From positions 1 through 64,000 of the forward strand of contig NZ_VTPY01000008.1 of the NCBI RefSeq assembly GCF_008297955.1: DNA of 64,000 nt. Reading direction: 5' to 3'. The notes under the pieces are model-generated. The model was given only the letters and a program-made list of their open reading frames with translations. It did no database searches and was not told where the DNA came from. Below are positions 45,191 through 53,915 of the stretch, piece by piece. The position numbers were made by a program, and so were the translations under genes. Within the stretch, counting starts at the first letter, position 1, and the number at the start of each line of letters is the position of its first letter. The DNA comes from Billgrantia pellis. GTDB lineage: Bacteria > Pseudomonadota > Gammaproteobacteria > Pseudomonadales > Halomonadaceae.

Positions 45191-45916
45191 ATGCGCTTAC
45201 TACCGACCCTGCCATTTTCGCTACCGTCCCTGGCCGCCTCCCTACTGGCCACCCTCCCCCCTGCCCAGGCCGATGATTTCCTGGCCCAGGCCGGGCTCGC
45301 GTTACCTTCGTCCGCCCCGCTGGCCCAGACCTTGACTCGCCTCGCCCCTGGCGCCGATCCGCGGGTGATGCAGCTTGCCGCCAGCGCCCTGGCCTGCGCC
45401 GAGCCCGATGCCGAGCGTCTGGCGGTGATCGACTTTTCGCGCCCGTCCAGCGAACCCCGCCTGTGGGTCTTCGACCTGGCCGAGGAAGCGCTATTGTTCG
45501 AGGAGCTGGTTTCCCACGGCCGAGGTTCCGGCGGTGCCGAGGCCACCGTATTCTCCAACACACCCGAGAGCCACCAATCGAGCCTGGGCCTGTTCCGCAC
45601 CATGAACAGCTATTACGGGAGCAACGGCTACTCGTTGCGCCTGGAGGGGCTGGAAGCGGGCGTCAACGACTTGGCCTACGAGCGCGCCATCGTGATTCAC
45701 GGCGCCGACTACGTCAGTGAGACGTTCGTGCGCCAGACCGGCCGCCTGGGACGCAGCCACGGCTGCCCGGCCGTGCGACAGGAGGTCACCTATCCACTGA
45801 TCGACAGCATCAAGGAGGATCACTACCTGTTCGCCTACTACCCCGATCCGGAGTGGCTGCAGAGCTCCGCCTACCTGCGCTGCGATCGCGACCCGCGACA
45901 GCTGGCCATGCAATAG
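45191..45916 (+). CDS. murein L,D-transpeptidase catalytic domain family protein (YkuD_2)
   Basis: A 241-residue exported protein. A hydrophobic N-terminal signal (MRLLPTLPFSLPSLAASLLA, TLPPAQA) precedes a YkuD_2-type domain with LVSHGRGSGG, FSNTPESHQSSLGLF, VIHGADYV and the cysteine motif GRSHGCPAV. The family is related to L,D-transpeptidases but its exact reaction is not settled. The gene is single, between divergent ldt and the nitrate transporter narK. Confidence 0.88.
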   Translation: MRLLPTLPFSLPSLAASLLATLPPAQADDFLAQAGLALPSSAPLAQTLTRLAPGADPRVMQLAASALACAEPDAERLAVIDFSRPSSEPRLWVFDLAEEALLFEELVSHGRGSGGAEATVFSNTPESHQSSLGLFRTMNSYYGSNGYSLRLEGLEAGVNDLAYERAIVIHGADYVSETFVRQTGRLGRSHGCPAVRQEVTYPLIDSIKEDHYLFAYYPDPEWLQSSAYLRCDRDPRQLAMQ

Positions 45917-45928
45917 CCGACGCCCCAC

Positions 45929-45945
45929 GGCACCAGCGGGGGGCA
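45929..45945 (+). promoter_or_regulatory. NtrC-like enhancer upstream of narK
   Basis: GGCACC-AGCGG-GGGGCA matches NtrC consensus TGCACC-N5-GGTGCA at 10 of 12 fixed bases. It lies 107 bp upstream of the -24/-12 promoter, the usual enhancer distance. A further perfect half-site, TGCACC, is at 45959-45964. Confidence 0.45.
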
Positions 45946-46052
45946 GTCATCGCCGCACTGCACCACCACGACGCCGTCCATTGTGCCGGCGCCTCTTGCC
46001 GCCTTCGTCAGCCAAATCCCAAACGATTGAAGGAGAAAAGTTTCCACCAGCC

Positions 46053-46068
46053 TGGCAAGCCGATTGCT
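46053..46068 (+). promoter_or_regulatory. sigma-54 (RpoN) promoter of narK
   Basis: TGGCAA-GCCGA-TTGCT has the -24 GG and -12 GC exactly 12 bp apart and matches consensus TGGCAC-N5-TTGCW at all but one fixed position. The predicted start near 46080 gives a leader of about 110 nt. Confidence 0.75.
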
Positions 46069-46133
46069 TGGTATAGCGCAACAACGGCTAGGCGTGGACC
46101 AGGCTTCCGAGAGCACGAGTGCGCCAGACCTGA

Positions 46134-46149
46134 CCTTCAACGGAGAAGG
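46134..46149 (+). promoter_or_regulatory. ANTAR-type (NasT) RNA hairpin in narK leader
   Basis: CCTTC-AACGGA-GAAGG is a perfect 5-bp stem with a six-base loop having A at position 1 and G at position 4, as in known ANTAR target hairpins. It lies in the leader transcribed from the RpoN promoter, 39 bp before the narK start. I found no second matching hairpin and no terminator in this leader. Confidence 0.5.
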
Positions 46150-46188
46150 ACGAATTCCAACATCCCGTTCCGTACGAGGTCATCGTCC

Positions 46189-47541
46189 ATGGAAATCCGT
46201 AACAAGGCCAATCGAATTCGCCTGCTCAATCTGCAGGCGCCACAGATGCGCGCCTTCCACTTCTCCTGGCTCGCCTTCCATCTCTGTTTCTTCGGCTGGT
46301 TCGGTATCGCCCCGCTGATGGCGGTTGTGCGCGACGACTTGGGGCTGACCAAGACCCAGATCGGCAATACCATCATTGCCTCGGTGGCAATCACCATCCT
46401 CGTGCGCCTGGTCATGGGGGTGCTGTGCGATCGCATCGGGCCACGCAGGGCCTACACTTGGCTGCTGTGTCTGGGTTCGCTGCCGGTCATGGCCATCGGC
46501 CTGGCCTCGAGCTTCGAAGCCTTCTTCCTGGCGCGCCTGGCCATCGGTGCCATTGGCGCCTCCTTCGTGATCACCCAATATCATACCTCGGTGATGTTCG
46601 CGCCCAACGTGGTCGGCACCGCCAACGCCACTTCGGCCGGCTGGGGCAACCTGGGCGGAGGCACCACGCAGATCCTGATGCCGCTCATTTTCTCCGGCAT
46701 CCTGATGCTCGGCGTCAACGAGGCGCTCGGCTGGCGCCTGGCCATGGTGGTGCCCGGCGTGGTGCTGTTCGTCGCCGGCATCGGCTATTACCTGTTCACC
46801 CAGGACGCTCCCGACGGCAACTTCGACGAACTGCGCGCCCGCGGCGAGCTGCCCGAGGCCAACGGCGAGCACGGCATGAGCGCGAGCTTCAAGGCCGCCG
46901 CCAAGGACATTCGCGTGTGGGCGCTATTCGTGGTGTATGCCGCCTGTTTCGGCGTCGAGCTGACCATCAACAACATCGCGGCGATTTATTTCTTCGACAA
47001 CTTCGACCTGACGTTGGCTACCGCCGGCATGATCGCCGGCCTGTTCGGGCTGATGAACATTTTCGCCCGCTCTCTTGGCGGCGTTTTCTCCGATCTGTTC
47101 GCCCGCAACGGAGGCCTTAAGGGGCGCGTGCGCTGGCTGTTCGTGGCCATGCTCTGCGAGGGCGTCGCGCTGATGTTTTTCTCGCAGATGCATGTGCTCA
47201 CGCTGGCCATCGGCATCATGCTGGTGTTCAGCCTGTTCGTGCAGATGGCCGAGGGGGCCACCTTCGGCGTGGTACCCTTCATCAACAGAAAAGCGCTGGG
47301 AGCGGTAGTCGGCATCGTCGGCGCCGGCGGCAATGCCGGTGCCGTGGCGGCCGGTTTCCTGTTCCGCTCGGAGTCGATCAGTTATCAGCAGGGGTTGTTC
47401 TACCTCGGCATCGCCGTGGTGATCGCCTCACTGTGCACCCTGGCCGTACGCTTCTCGCCCGAGGTCGAGGCCGAAGAGCAGGCGGCCTACCGCGACGCCT
47501 TGGGCGAGGAAACCGGAGCCGGCGCCCTGAGCCTGCGCTGA
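46189..47541 (+). CDS. narK: nitrate/nitrite MFS transporter (NarK/NasA type)
   Basis: A 450-residue major facilitator protein with 12 helices and the nitrate-porter motifs: RLVMGVLCDRIGPRRAY (MFS loop), FVITQYHTSVMFAP and NATSAGWGNLGGGTTQ (first nitrate signature), and GVVGIVGAGGNAGAVAAG-like AVVGIVGAGGNAGAVAAGF (second signature). It imports nitrate for assimilation, feeding NasA. The ATG at 46189 has GAGGT eight bases upstream; the frame continues far upstream without features. The RpoN promoter, NtrC-like site and ANTAR hairpin place it in the nitrate-assimilation regulon although it lies about 6 kb from the main cluster. Confidence 0.92.
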   Translation: MEIRNKANRIRLLNLQAPQMRAFHFSWLAFHLCFFGWFGIAPLMAVVRDDLGLTKTQIGNTIIASVAITILVRLVMGVLCDRIGPRRAYTWLLCLGSLPVMAIGLASSFEAFFLARLAIGAIGASFVITQYHTSVMFAPNVVGTANATSAGWGNLGGGTTQILMPLIFSGILMLGVNEALGWRLAMVVPGVVLFVAGIGYYLFTQDAPDGNFDELRARGELPEANGEHGMSASFKAAAKDIRVWALFVVYAACFGVELTINNIAAIYFFDNFDLTLATAGMIAGLFGLMNIFARSLGGVFSDLFARNGGLKGRVRWLFVAMLCEGVALMFFSQMHVLTLAIGIMLVFSLFVQMAEGATFGVVPFINRKALGAVVGIVGAGGNAGAVAAGFLFRSESISYQQGLFYLGIAVVIASLCTLAVRFSPEVEAEEQAAYRDALGEETGAGALSLR

Positions 47542-47572
47542 CAGGAAGCTTCCATTTGGGCATCGACAACGC

Positions 47573-47609
47573 AACACTGACGCCACCCACCCGGGCGGCG
47601 TCAGTGTTT
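47573..47609 (+). terminator. intrinsic terminator of narK
   Basis: A 12-bp perfect stem (AACACTGACGCC and its complement, 12-base loop) ends in TTT, 31 bp after the narK stop. Confidence 0.8.
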
Positions 47610-47693
47610 AGCCTGTATGGCGCCAGCCCGGATGCCTTTGAGCGGCTATGCTGGTACAAACGCCTCTCTGCCGATGTTCTACTGGAGCAACAC

Positions 47694-48791
47694 GTGGCCG
47701 AACCCAACAGCGTGATCGCCTTCTACGACGAGCGCGTGCTGGCGCACCAGCCCGATTCCGATGCCCCTTTTCTGCCCAGCCGCATGGACCGGCGCATTCG
47801 CCAGTTGCTCTCGTCGTTGAATGTCCCGTGGAAGTACCCGGAGCACGCCGGACGGCTCACCGCCATCCGCCACTTGCTGGAGCTGGAGCCGATACCCGGC
47901 CTGCGCTTCGAGAGTGGCAAAGCGGCAACGCGGGAACAGCTGGGGCGCGTTCACACCAGCTCCTACCTGACGCACATCTTCGAACTGCGCGGCAAGAATG
48001 CCTGGCTCGACGTGGATACGACCGCGGTCTCCCCCGGCAGCGTCGATGCCGCCGAGGTGGCCGCCGGCACCGCCATCGCCGCCGTCGAAGCGGTACTCGA
48101 AGGGCGTACCGAGTCCGCCTTCGCCGTGGTACGCCCCCCGGGGCATCATGCCGAGCCGGTCCGTGCCCGTGGCTTCTGCCTGTTCAACAACGTGGCGGTT
48201 GCCGCCGCCCATGCCCAGGCCGCCTTCGGCTGCCAGCGGGTAATGATCGTGGATTGGGACGCCCATCACGGCAACGGCACCCAGGACATCTTCTACGCCG
48301 ATCCCGATGTGTTGTTCTTCGACATCCACCGCGCCTCGCCCTTCTACCCCGGATCGGGGCAGTTGGAGGATATCGGCGTGGGGTTGGGGGAAGGTACGAC
48401 GGTCAACGTGCCCATGCCGGCGGGTGCCGGTGATCAGGCCTATCTCAAGGCTTTTCGCGAAATCCTCGTGCCCGCGGCCGACTGGTTCCAGCCGGACCTC
48501 ATCCTGGTCTCGGCGGGATTCGACCCGCACCCCTTCGATATGGCCCTCAACGTCTCCTTCGAGGGCTTCGCCGCCATGACCGGCATCCTGCAGAGCCTGG
48601 CACGGCGTCACTGCCAGGGGCGGCTGGTCTTCGTGCTGGAAGGCGGTTACCACCTCATCTCCCTGTCACGCGGGGTCAAGACGGTACTGGACGTGCTGGC
48701 AGGCGGCGCCATTCCCGAACCGGGCATCATCGGGCTCAGCGAAGTCGAGGGGGCGGCCGACTTCCATCGCCAGGCCTTCACCTCCGAATAA
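47694..48791 (+). CDS. histone deacetylase-like family protein (class II, acetoin-utilisation/acetylpolyamine type)
   Basis: A 365-residue zinc hydrolase of the HDAC superfamily. Active-site residues lie in VVRPPGHHAEP (two His), GFCLFNNVA, VDWDAHHGNGT (Asp and His zinc ligands) and SAGFDPH (Asp ligand). Bacterial members deacetylate polyamines or proteins. I place the start at GTG 47694 (GGAG seven bases upstream), because the longer frame would cross the narK terminator. Transcribed alone. Confidence 0.88.
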   Translation: MAEPNSVIAFYDERVLAHQPDSDAPFLPSRMDRRIRQLLSSLNVPWKYPEHAGRLTAIRHLLELEPIPGLRFESGKAATREQLGRVHTSSYLTHIFELRGKNAWLDVDTTAVSPGSVDAAEVAAGTAIAAVEAVLEGRTESAFAVVRPPGHHAEPVRARGFCLFNNVAVAAAHAQAAFGCQRVMIVDWDAHHGNGTQDIFYADPDVLFFDIHRASPFYPGSGQLEDIGVGLGEGTTVNVPMPAGAGDQAYLKAFREILVPAADWFQPDLILVSAGFDPHPFDMALNVSFEGFAAMTGILQSLARRHCQGRLVFVLEGGYHLISLSRGVKTVLDVLAGGAIPEPGIIGLSEVEGAADFHRQAFTSE

Positions 48792-48940
48792 CCGCGAGCG
48801 CATGCGGGCCGTCGAGTCAGCCGGTCGTCACACGCCCGGCGCGAGAAAGCGGCGTATCCGACCAGCGACGGCTATCCTTCGCCATGACGGGCCGTCGCGA
48901 TAGCGCAGCGGCGTCCCAACCCTAATGCATGGAGGTTACG

Positions 48941-49363
48941 ATGAAAGACGGAATGAACGCTCGGGGAAGCTGCCTGTGCGGAGCCGTGAAAGTCGCCGTG
49001 GCGGCACACAAGCAGAACGTGGGCGCCTGCCATTGCCGCATGTGCCGGACCTGGGGCGGCGGCCCTTTGCTGGCACTGGAGTCCGTGGAAGACGTCGAGA
49101 TCGAGGGCGAGGAGAACGTCTCCGTCTACGCCTCGTCGGACTGGGCCGAGCGGGGTTTCTGTCGACGCTGCGGCACGCACCTCTTCTACCGGCTCAAGAC
49201 CGGCGATCATTATGCCGTTCCCGTGGGCCTGGTCGACGGCGGTGAAGCCTGGACCTTCGACTCGCAGATCTTCATCGACCAGAAGCCGGCGTACTACCGC
49301 TTTGCCAACGAGACTCACAACATGACCGGACAGGAAGTCTTCGAAGCCTTTCAGGGCAGTTGA
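48941..49363 (+). CDS. GFA family (glutathione-dependent formaldehyde-activating enzyme-like) protein
   Basis: A 140-residue zinc-binding GFA/CENP-V domain protein with cysteine pairs in GSCLCGAVKV, GACHCRMCRTWGG and GFCRRCGTHLFYRL. These bind the two zinc ions of the fold. Most members are not proven formaldehyde enzymes. GGAGG precedes the ATG at 48941; an ATG four codons upstream overlaps this ribosome site and is unlikely. Confidence 0.88.
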   Translation: MKDGMNARGSCLCGAVKVAVAAHKQNVGACHCRMCRTWGGGPLLALESVEDVEIEGEENVSVYASSDWAERGFCRRCGTHLFYRLKTGDHYAVPVGLVDGGEAWTFDSQIFIDQKPAYYRFANETHNMTGQEVFEAFQGS

Positions 49364-49533
49364 CGCAGGTTACCCTCGGCGGCGCATCGTTACGCCGACC
49401 TGGGCGACAGAACGCCCAGAACGCGTGAACGACGCTTGCGAACCGCCTTGTGAGCGGTACTTGCCGAACAGACCTCATGAACAGCTTAGCGAAAAGTCCC
49501 ATCGAGCAGCACTCATCGAAACAGGAGCAATCC

Positions 49534-50016
49534 ATGCCGATTTCCGTAGGCGACAAAATCCCCGACATCAAGATCAAGACCGTCGGCCCCGACGGCCCCG
49601 AGGACATCACTATCGGCGAGCTGTGTGCCGGCAAGCGCGTGGTCATCTTCGGCGTTCCCGGCGCCTTCACGCCCGGCTGCTCCAATACTCACATGCCGGG
49701 CTTCGTGGCCAAGGCCGACAAGGTTCTGGAAAAAGTCGATACACTGGCCTGCGTGGCGGTCAACGACGCCTTCGTGATGCGCGCCTGGCAGCATGACCAG
49801 AACGCCCAGTCGATCGTGATGCTGGCCGACGGCAACGCCGAGTTCACGCACGCCATCGGCATGGAGAAGGATGCCAGCGGCGCCTGCATGGGTACCCGCA
49901 GCCAGCGCTATGCGCTGATCGCCGAAGACGGCGTGGTGACCTACGTCGGTATCGATACCGAGCGTGGCGTCGTCGACAAGAGCAGCGTCGACACCATCCT
50001 CGCGCAGCTTCCCTAG
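49534..50016 (+). CDS. peroxiredoxin (Prx5 family)
   Basis: A 160-residue Prx5-type peroxiredoxin. The peroxidatic cysteine is C49 in VPGAFTPGCSNTH, with the conserved arginine in MGTRSQRYAL. It reduces hydrogen and alkyl peroxides with a thiol donor (glutathione/glutaredoxin or thioredoxin). The ATG at 49534 has AGGAGCAATCC before it. The open frame starts further upstream without a ribosome site. It converges on the AI-2E/PerM gene. Confidence 0.93.
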   Translation: MPISVGDKIPDIKIKTVGPDGPEDITIGELCAGKRVVIFGVPGAFTPGCSNTHMPGFVAKADKVLEKVDTLACVAVNDAFVMRAWQHDQNAQSIVMLADGNAEFTHAIGMEKDASGACMGTRSQRYALIAEDGVVTYVGIDTERGVVDKSSVDTILAQLP

Positions 50017-50109
50017 TCGACCGGCCGCCACGGTCCCCGTCAGCAATGGGCCGGACCTGACGAGCGTTCGGCCTATCCTTCCTGCCTCCTCGTTAAAACG
50101 ACGTCGACG

Positions 50110-51171
50110 CTACTGACCCAGCACATCGACGTCGTCGCCGAGCACGTCCTCGATGTAGAGCATCTGCACGGCAACCACCGCCACCACGGCGAGCGGCGTG
50201 GCCAGTATCACCCCCGCCACGCCGGCCACCGCCGCCCCGGCCAACTGCACCACCACGGTATAGGCCGGTGGCAGGCGTACCATGCCCTTGGCCGCCAGCG
50301 GCATGACGATATTCGACTCCAGCGTCTCCACCGTCGCATAAAGGGCAACGGCATAGAGCGCCAGCTCCGGCGCTTCGAGAAAGGCGATCAGCACGGTCGG
50401 TATCGCGCCGAGAATCGGTCCCAGATAAGGAATGAAGGTGAGCAGGCCGGCGATCAACCCCAGTGCGCCCGCCATCGGCACGTCGAGAAACATCAGGCCG
50501 AGCGCAATGGCGACACCGACGAACAGCATCGAGACCAGACGGCTCATCAGCCACAGCCGAAGGGAACGCCCCTGCATGCACAGCACTTGCCTCAGCCGCT
50601 CGCGCCGGGCCGGCGGGAACAGTTGCACCACATTGTCGACGTATTCGCCCGGGCTGAGTACCAGATAGAATCCCACCAGCAAGATCAGCAGGAAACTGGT
50701 AATGCCGCCCAGGGTAGAGGAAAAGAGGGCGGTGAAGCGATTGAACACCGGCTCGCCGAGCAACCGCGCAGGATCGTCGACCTCCTTGAGGGCCGCCTCG
50801 ACGCCGGGCAGTGCCTGAGCCACCTCCATGAGCCGACGGAAGGCCTGCGGGAGCTGTTGCACCAGTTGGGGCAACTGTTCCATCAGCCGGGGGCCTATCA
50901 GCGCCCCCAGCCCACCCAGCGCCAGGCAGATCAGCAGCAGAGCGATGGCCAGGGCCCATCCTCGGCCAATCGGCAAGTAACGCTGGCACAGGCGCACCAC
51001 GCCGTCGATCGCCACCGCCGCCAGAATGCCCGCGAAGACCAGCAGCAGCACATCAACGAGCTGGCCGGCGAAATAGAGCACTATCGCCATCAGGCTAGCG
51101 AGCCCGATGACGATCAGCACGCGTCGGGTAAACCGTGTGATCGTGTCGTCGCCACTCTCCCTGTCGGCCAT
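50110..51171 (-). CDS. AI-2E family transporter (PerM/YdiK-like)
   Basis: A 353-residue membrane protein with about eight helices and AI-2E/PerM features: LLVGFYLVLSPGEYVDNVVQ (20 residues), FVGVAIALGLMFLDVPMAGA (20 residues), GLLTFIPYLGPILGAIPTVL (20 residues). Family members include autoinducer-2 exporters and Na+/H+ antiporters, so the cargo cannot be stated. The ATG at 51171 (MADRESGDD) has GAGGAAGG upstream; an earlier ATG at 51225 is possible. Confidence 0.88.
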   Translation of the reverse strand: MADRESGDDTITRFTRRVLIVIGLASLMAIVLYFAGQLVDVLLLVFAGILAAVAIDGVVRLCQRYLPIGRGWALAIALLLICLALGGLGALIGPRLMEQLPQLVQQLPQAFRRLMEVAQALPGVEAALKEVDDPARLLGEPVFNRFTALFSSTLGGITSFLLILLVGFYLVLSPGEYVDNVVQLFPPARRERLRQVLCMQGRSLRLWLMSRLVSMLFVGVAIALGLMFLDVPMAGALGLIAGLLTFIPYLGPILGAIPTVLIAFLEAPELALYAVALYATVETLESNIVMPLAAKGMVRLPPAYTVVVQLAGAAVAGVAGVILATPLAVVAVVAVQMLYIEDVLGDDVDVLGQ

Positions 51172-51316
51172 GTCGGCGCCTTCCTCTGGGTAGCTGCGGA
51201 TGATGCGGCGCCGTTCCAGGCACACGCAGCCTCAGCCTAGCAGATGGCGTCCGTCCAGAACTTCGCTAACTATACTCACTCCATGAACCACCGAACGAAT
51301 CATGGAGGTGCCGGCG

Positions 51317-52138
51317 ATGGCTGACGATGACAAGCGGAAGACCCAGGGTTATGACCGCTTCAAGCAGCACGAGGGCAAAGGCTATTCGGGGATGAGTGTC
51401 GGTCGTTCGCACAAGTGGTATTACGACCAGGGGGAGTGGCGCGAGCGCAAGCTCAGCCCCGACGAGTGGGAAATTTCCTACCAGACCACCAAGCGGCGGG
51501 CAGCCCGCGCGCCCGAAGAGTCCGGCGCCCCCGTCGGGACGGAATACAACTGGCTCATCGTGTCCCACCAGCGCGTCGACAAGCTCGATGCCAACAGCTA
51601 CATGACCTGCATGGAGGGAAAGAAATTCAAGGTCGCGCACAAGCGAGCCAGCGGCCACGCCTGGAACGTCAGCGAAAAGACCCAGCGCAGGAAGGTAATC
51701 GAGTATCTCCAGCAGATGATCCGCGAGCTCGAGGAGGCCGACGAAGCGGAGCCCCTGCCCTACAGCGTCGGCGAGCACGCACATGTCTATGGACTCAACC
51801 TGCGCACCAAGGCCGAATTGTTAGACATGGCGAAGGAGTACGACATCTCCGGCACCTCCAAGATGAAGCGGGAAGAGCTGCTGGAAGCGGTGAAGGCGTG
51901 CATCGAGCAGGCAGGAAGGCCCCGGCCCGAGGAAACGACCGAGCAGCCGACGCCCGACGGGCATGCCGAGCGCAAGCCGGACGGTGACGCGACGAAGCTT
52001 GAGGCAAAGAGCAAGGACGAGCTTTACCGACTCGCCAGCGAGCGACGTATCAGCGGCCGCTCGAACATGAACAAGTCGCAGCTCGCACGCGCCCTCGCCG
52101 GCCGGGCGGAACGTGCCGGCGCGAGTTCGCGAGCTTAG
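51317..52138 (+). CDS. protein with two Rho-N/SAP-like helical repeats, function unknown
   Basis: A 273-residue, highly charged soluble protein. The N-terminal 100-150 residues (MADDDKRKTQGYDRF, HKWYYDQGEWRE) match nothing I recognise. Two similar segments follow: LRTKAELLDMAKEYDISGTS about residue 161 and AKSKDELYRLASERRISGRS about residue 231. Each continues with a Lys/Arg-Asn/Met-Lys motif (SKMKREELLEA, SNMNKSQLARAL), like Rho N-terminal or SAP nucleic-acid-binding helices. A role in DNA or RNA binding is therefore likely. GGAGGTG precedes the ATG at 51317. It converges on the kinase gene. Confidence 0.7.
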   Translation: MADDDKRKTQGYDRFKQHEGKGYSGMSVGRSHKWYYDQGEWRERKLSPDEWEISYQTTKRRAARAPEESGAPVGTEYNWLIVSHQRVDKLDANSYMTCMEGKKFKVAHKRASGHAWNVSEKTQRRKVIEYLQQMIRELEEADEAEPLPYSVGEHAHVYGLNLRTKAELLDMAKEYDISGTSKMKREELLEAVKACIEQAGRPRPEETTEQPTPDGHAERKPDGDATKLEAKSKDELYRLASERRISGRSNMNKSQLARALAGRAERAGASSRA

Positions 52139-52167
52139 TGGCGGTGACTTTCGCTCACCTGTGGGGC

Positions 52168-53913
52168 TTACTCGAGCAACAGCACCAACACGAGCAGCGC
52201 TAGCAGTGCGGCCACGCCCTTCCCGAACAGCACCGGGTCGCGTTCGACCAGCGGCGGGCGGGACTTCTTCAGGAACGCGGGGCTTTGCTGGCGCAGCTCG
52301 TAAGCGAACTCGGAAAGCGCCTCGAAGCGCCGCTTGGGCTGGGGATGCAGCGCTTTCCTGAGCACCTCGTCGACCCAGGCGGGCAGCTCGCGGTTGACCG
52401 AAAGCGCCGAGCGGTACGCGAGGCGGCGCTGGGCCGCTCGGCTGCGCGTCTTGGCCACTTCGGTGCCGTAGGGCAGCGCTCCGGTAAGCAATTGGTAGGC
52501 GATCACCGCCAGCGAGTACATATCCGAGCGCGGCGTGGCCGGCTCGCCGAGGAAACACTCCGGCGCCGTATAGGCGGCCGTGCCCAGCGGATCATTCGCC
52601 TCTTCTGGCCGGCCTTCTGCAATCCCGGCCACGCGTACCGAGCCGAAGTCGATGAGGGTTGCGTGCCCCGTGGCATCGACCATGACGTTGTGCGGCCTCA
52701 CGTCCTGATGCACCATCTCGAGGCGATAGAAGGCACGCAGACCGCGGGCGATCTGCTCGACGAGGCTGCGCACCGTTCCCAGCTCCAGACGCGGCTCGTC
52801 GCGCAACCACTGGGCCAGCGTACGACCCTCGATGAACTCCGTCACGCTGTAGAGGTAGCGCCGCCGGCGCCCCGACCGGTGCGCCTTCACCACGTGCGGG
52901 TTGTCGATGCGCCGGGCGATCCACTCCTCCATCAGGAACCGCTCCACGTGCTTCGGGCTCTCGCGCAGTTCGGTCGCCAGGATCTTGATGACCACCTTGT
53001 CTGAGGTTGCCTGGTCCACGGCCAGGTAGGCATGGCTGCGATCGCTGGCGTGGAGCTGGCGCAGGATGCGATAGCCATCGAAGACCATGCGCGGTTCGAG
53101 CTGCGGCGGGAACGGCAGCCTCGCCTCGCCCGAATAGAGCTCTTCGGCCTGGCCCAGCGGCACTTCCTCCACCCTCACCACCTGTACCGTCAGGTTGTCG
53201 TCGCTGCCCGCGTCGAAGGCCGCCTGCACCAGAGCGTGGGCCGCCGCGTCCAGGTCGGTGGCGTGTTCGGCGAGGATCTGGCACATGCGCGCTTCACTCA
53301 AGTGCTCGTAGACGCCGTCGGTCATCAGCAGGAAGCGTTCCCCCGCCTCGACGGGCAGGGCCAGGTAGTCGATCTCGAGCTGCTCGCTGACGCCCATCGC
53401 TCGACTGAGGTAGCTCCGCTCGGGCGACATCCAGGTACGATGCTCGCGGGTCAGCGGTTCCAGGGCGCCGCCCGCTCTTCCTTCGACCAGGCGGTAAAGG
53501 CGCGCATCGCCAACGTGGAAGACATGCGCCGTGCGCGACTTCAACACCAGCGCGGTGAAGGTGCAGACGTAGCCGCGATCCTTGTCCCAGCGATACTCGC
53601 TGCGCCGGGTCTGGGCGTGCAGCCAGGAGTTGGTGGCCATCAGCACCCGCTGGGCCGCGGTTTTTACCGTCCAGCTCTCGGCGGTGCCGTAATAATCCTC
53701 GATGAAGCTCCTCACCGCCGCCTCGCTGGCGATCCGGCTCACCGCGCTGGCGCTGATGCCGTCGGCCAGCGCCACCACCACGCCCTTGCTCGAGAGTTCC
53801 GGCTCACGGGGTATGTAGGCCCCATGGAAGTCCTGGTTGACCGGCTTGCGCCCCGCCGTCGAACACTGGCCCAACGAGACCCGCAGCGACCCGCCGGTTT
53901 CGAAGGCTGACAC
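52168..53913 (-). CDS. bifunctional PP2C phosphatase / Ser-Thr protein kinase, membrane-anchored
   Basis: About 581 residues. The N-terminal PP2C phosphatase domain (about 10-245) has metal-ligand motifs KPVNQDFHG, VALADGIS, LMTDGVYEH and GSDDNLTV. A protein kinase domain (about 282-540) has the lysine in VVIKIL, catalytic loop HQDVRPHNVMVD (HQD in place of HRD) and LIDFGSVR; the glycine-rich loop is not recognisable. A single C-terminal membrane helix ends the protein. It follows the FNT gene by two bases (GTG start at 53913). A similar kinase lies in the Pseudomonas nitrate-assimilation locus. Its target is unknown; a nitrate or nitrite transporter is an obvious guess. Confidence 0.9.
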   Translation of the reverse strand: MSAFETGGSLRVSLGQCSTAGRKPVNQDFHGAYIPREPELSSKGVVVALADGISASAVSRIASEAAVRSFIEDYYGTAESWTVKTAAQRVLMATNSWLHAQTRRSEYRWDKDRGYVCTFTALVLKSRTAHVFHVGDARLYRLVEGRAGGALEPLTREHRTWMSPERSYLSRAMGVSEQLEIDYLALPVEAGERFLLMTDGVYEHLSEARMCQILAEHATDLDAAAHALVQAAFDAGSDDNLTVQVVRVEEVPLGQAEELYSGEARLPFPPQLEPRMVFDGYRILRQLHASDRSHAYLAVDQATSDKVVIKILATELRESPKHVERFLMEEWIARRIDNPHVVKAHRSGRRRRYLYSVTEFIEGRTLAQWLRDEPRLELGTVRSLVEQIARGLRAFYRLEMVHQDVRPHNVMVDATGHATLIDFGSVRVAGIAEGRPEEANDPLGTAAYTAPECFLGEPATPRSDMYSLAVIAYQLLTGALPYGTEVAKTRSRAAQRRLAYRSALSVNRELPAWVDEVLRKALHPQPKRRFEALSEFAYELRQQSPAFLKKSRPPLVERDPVLFGKGVAALLALLVLVLLLE

Positions 53914-53915
53914 GG

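Noticed and set aside
46079..46133. A second A-N-N-G hexaloop hairpin in the narK leader.
   Set aside because: Loops such as AGAGCA (46110-46115) and AGTGCG (46118-46123) are closed by only one or two base pairs, so I did not count them.
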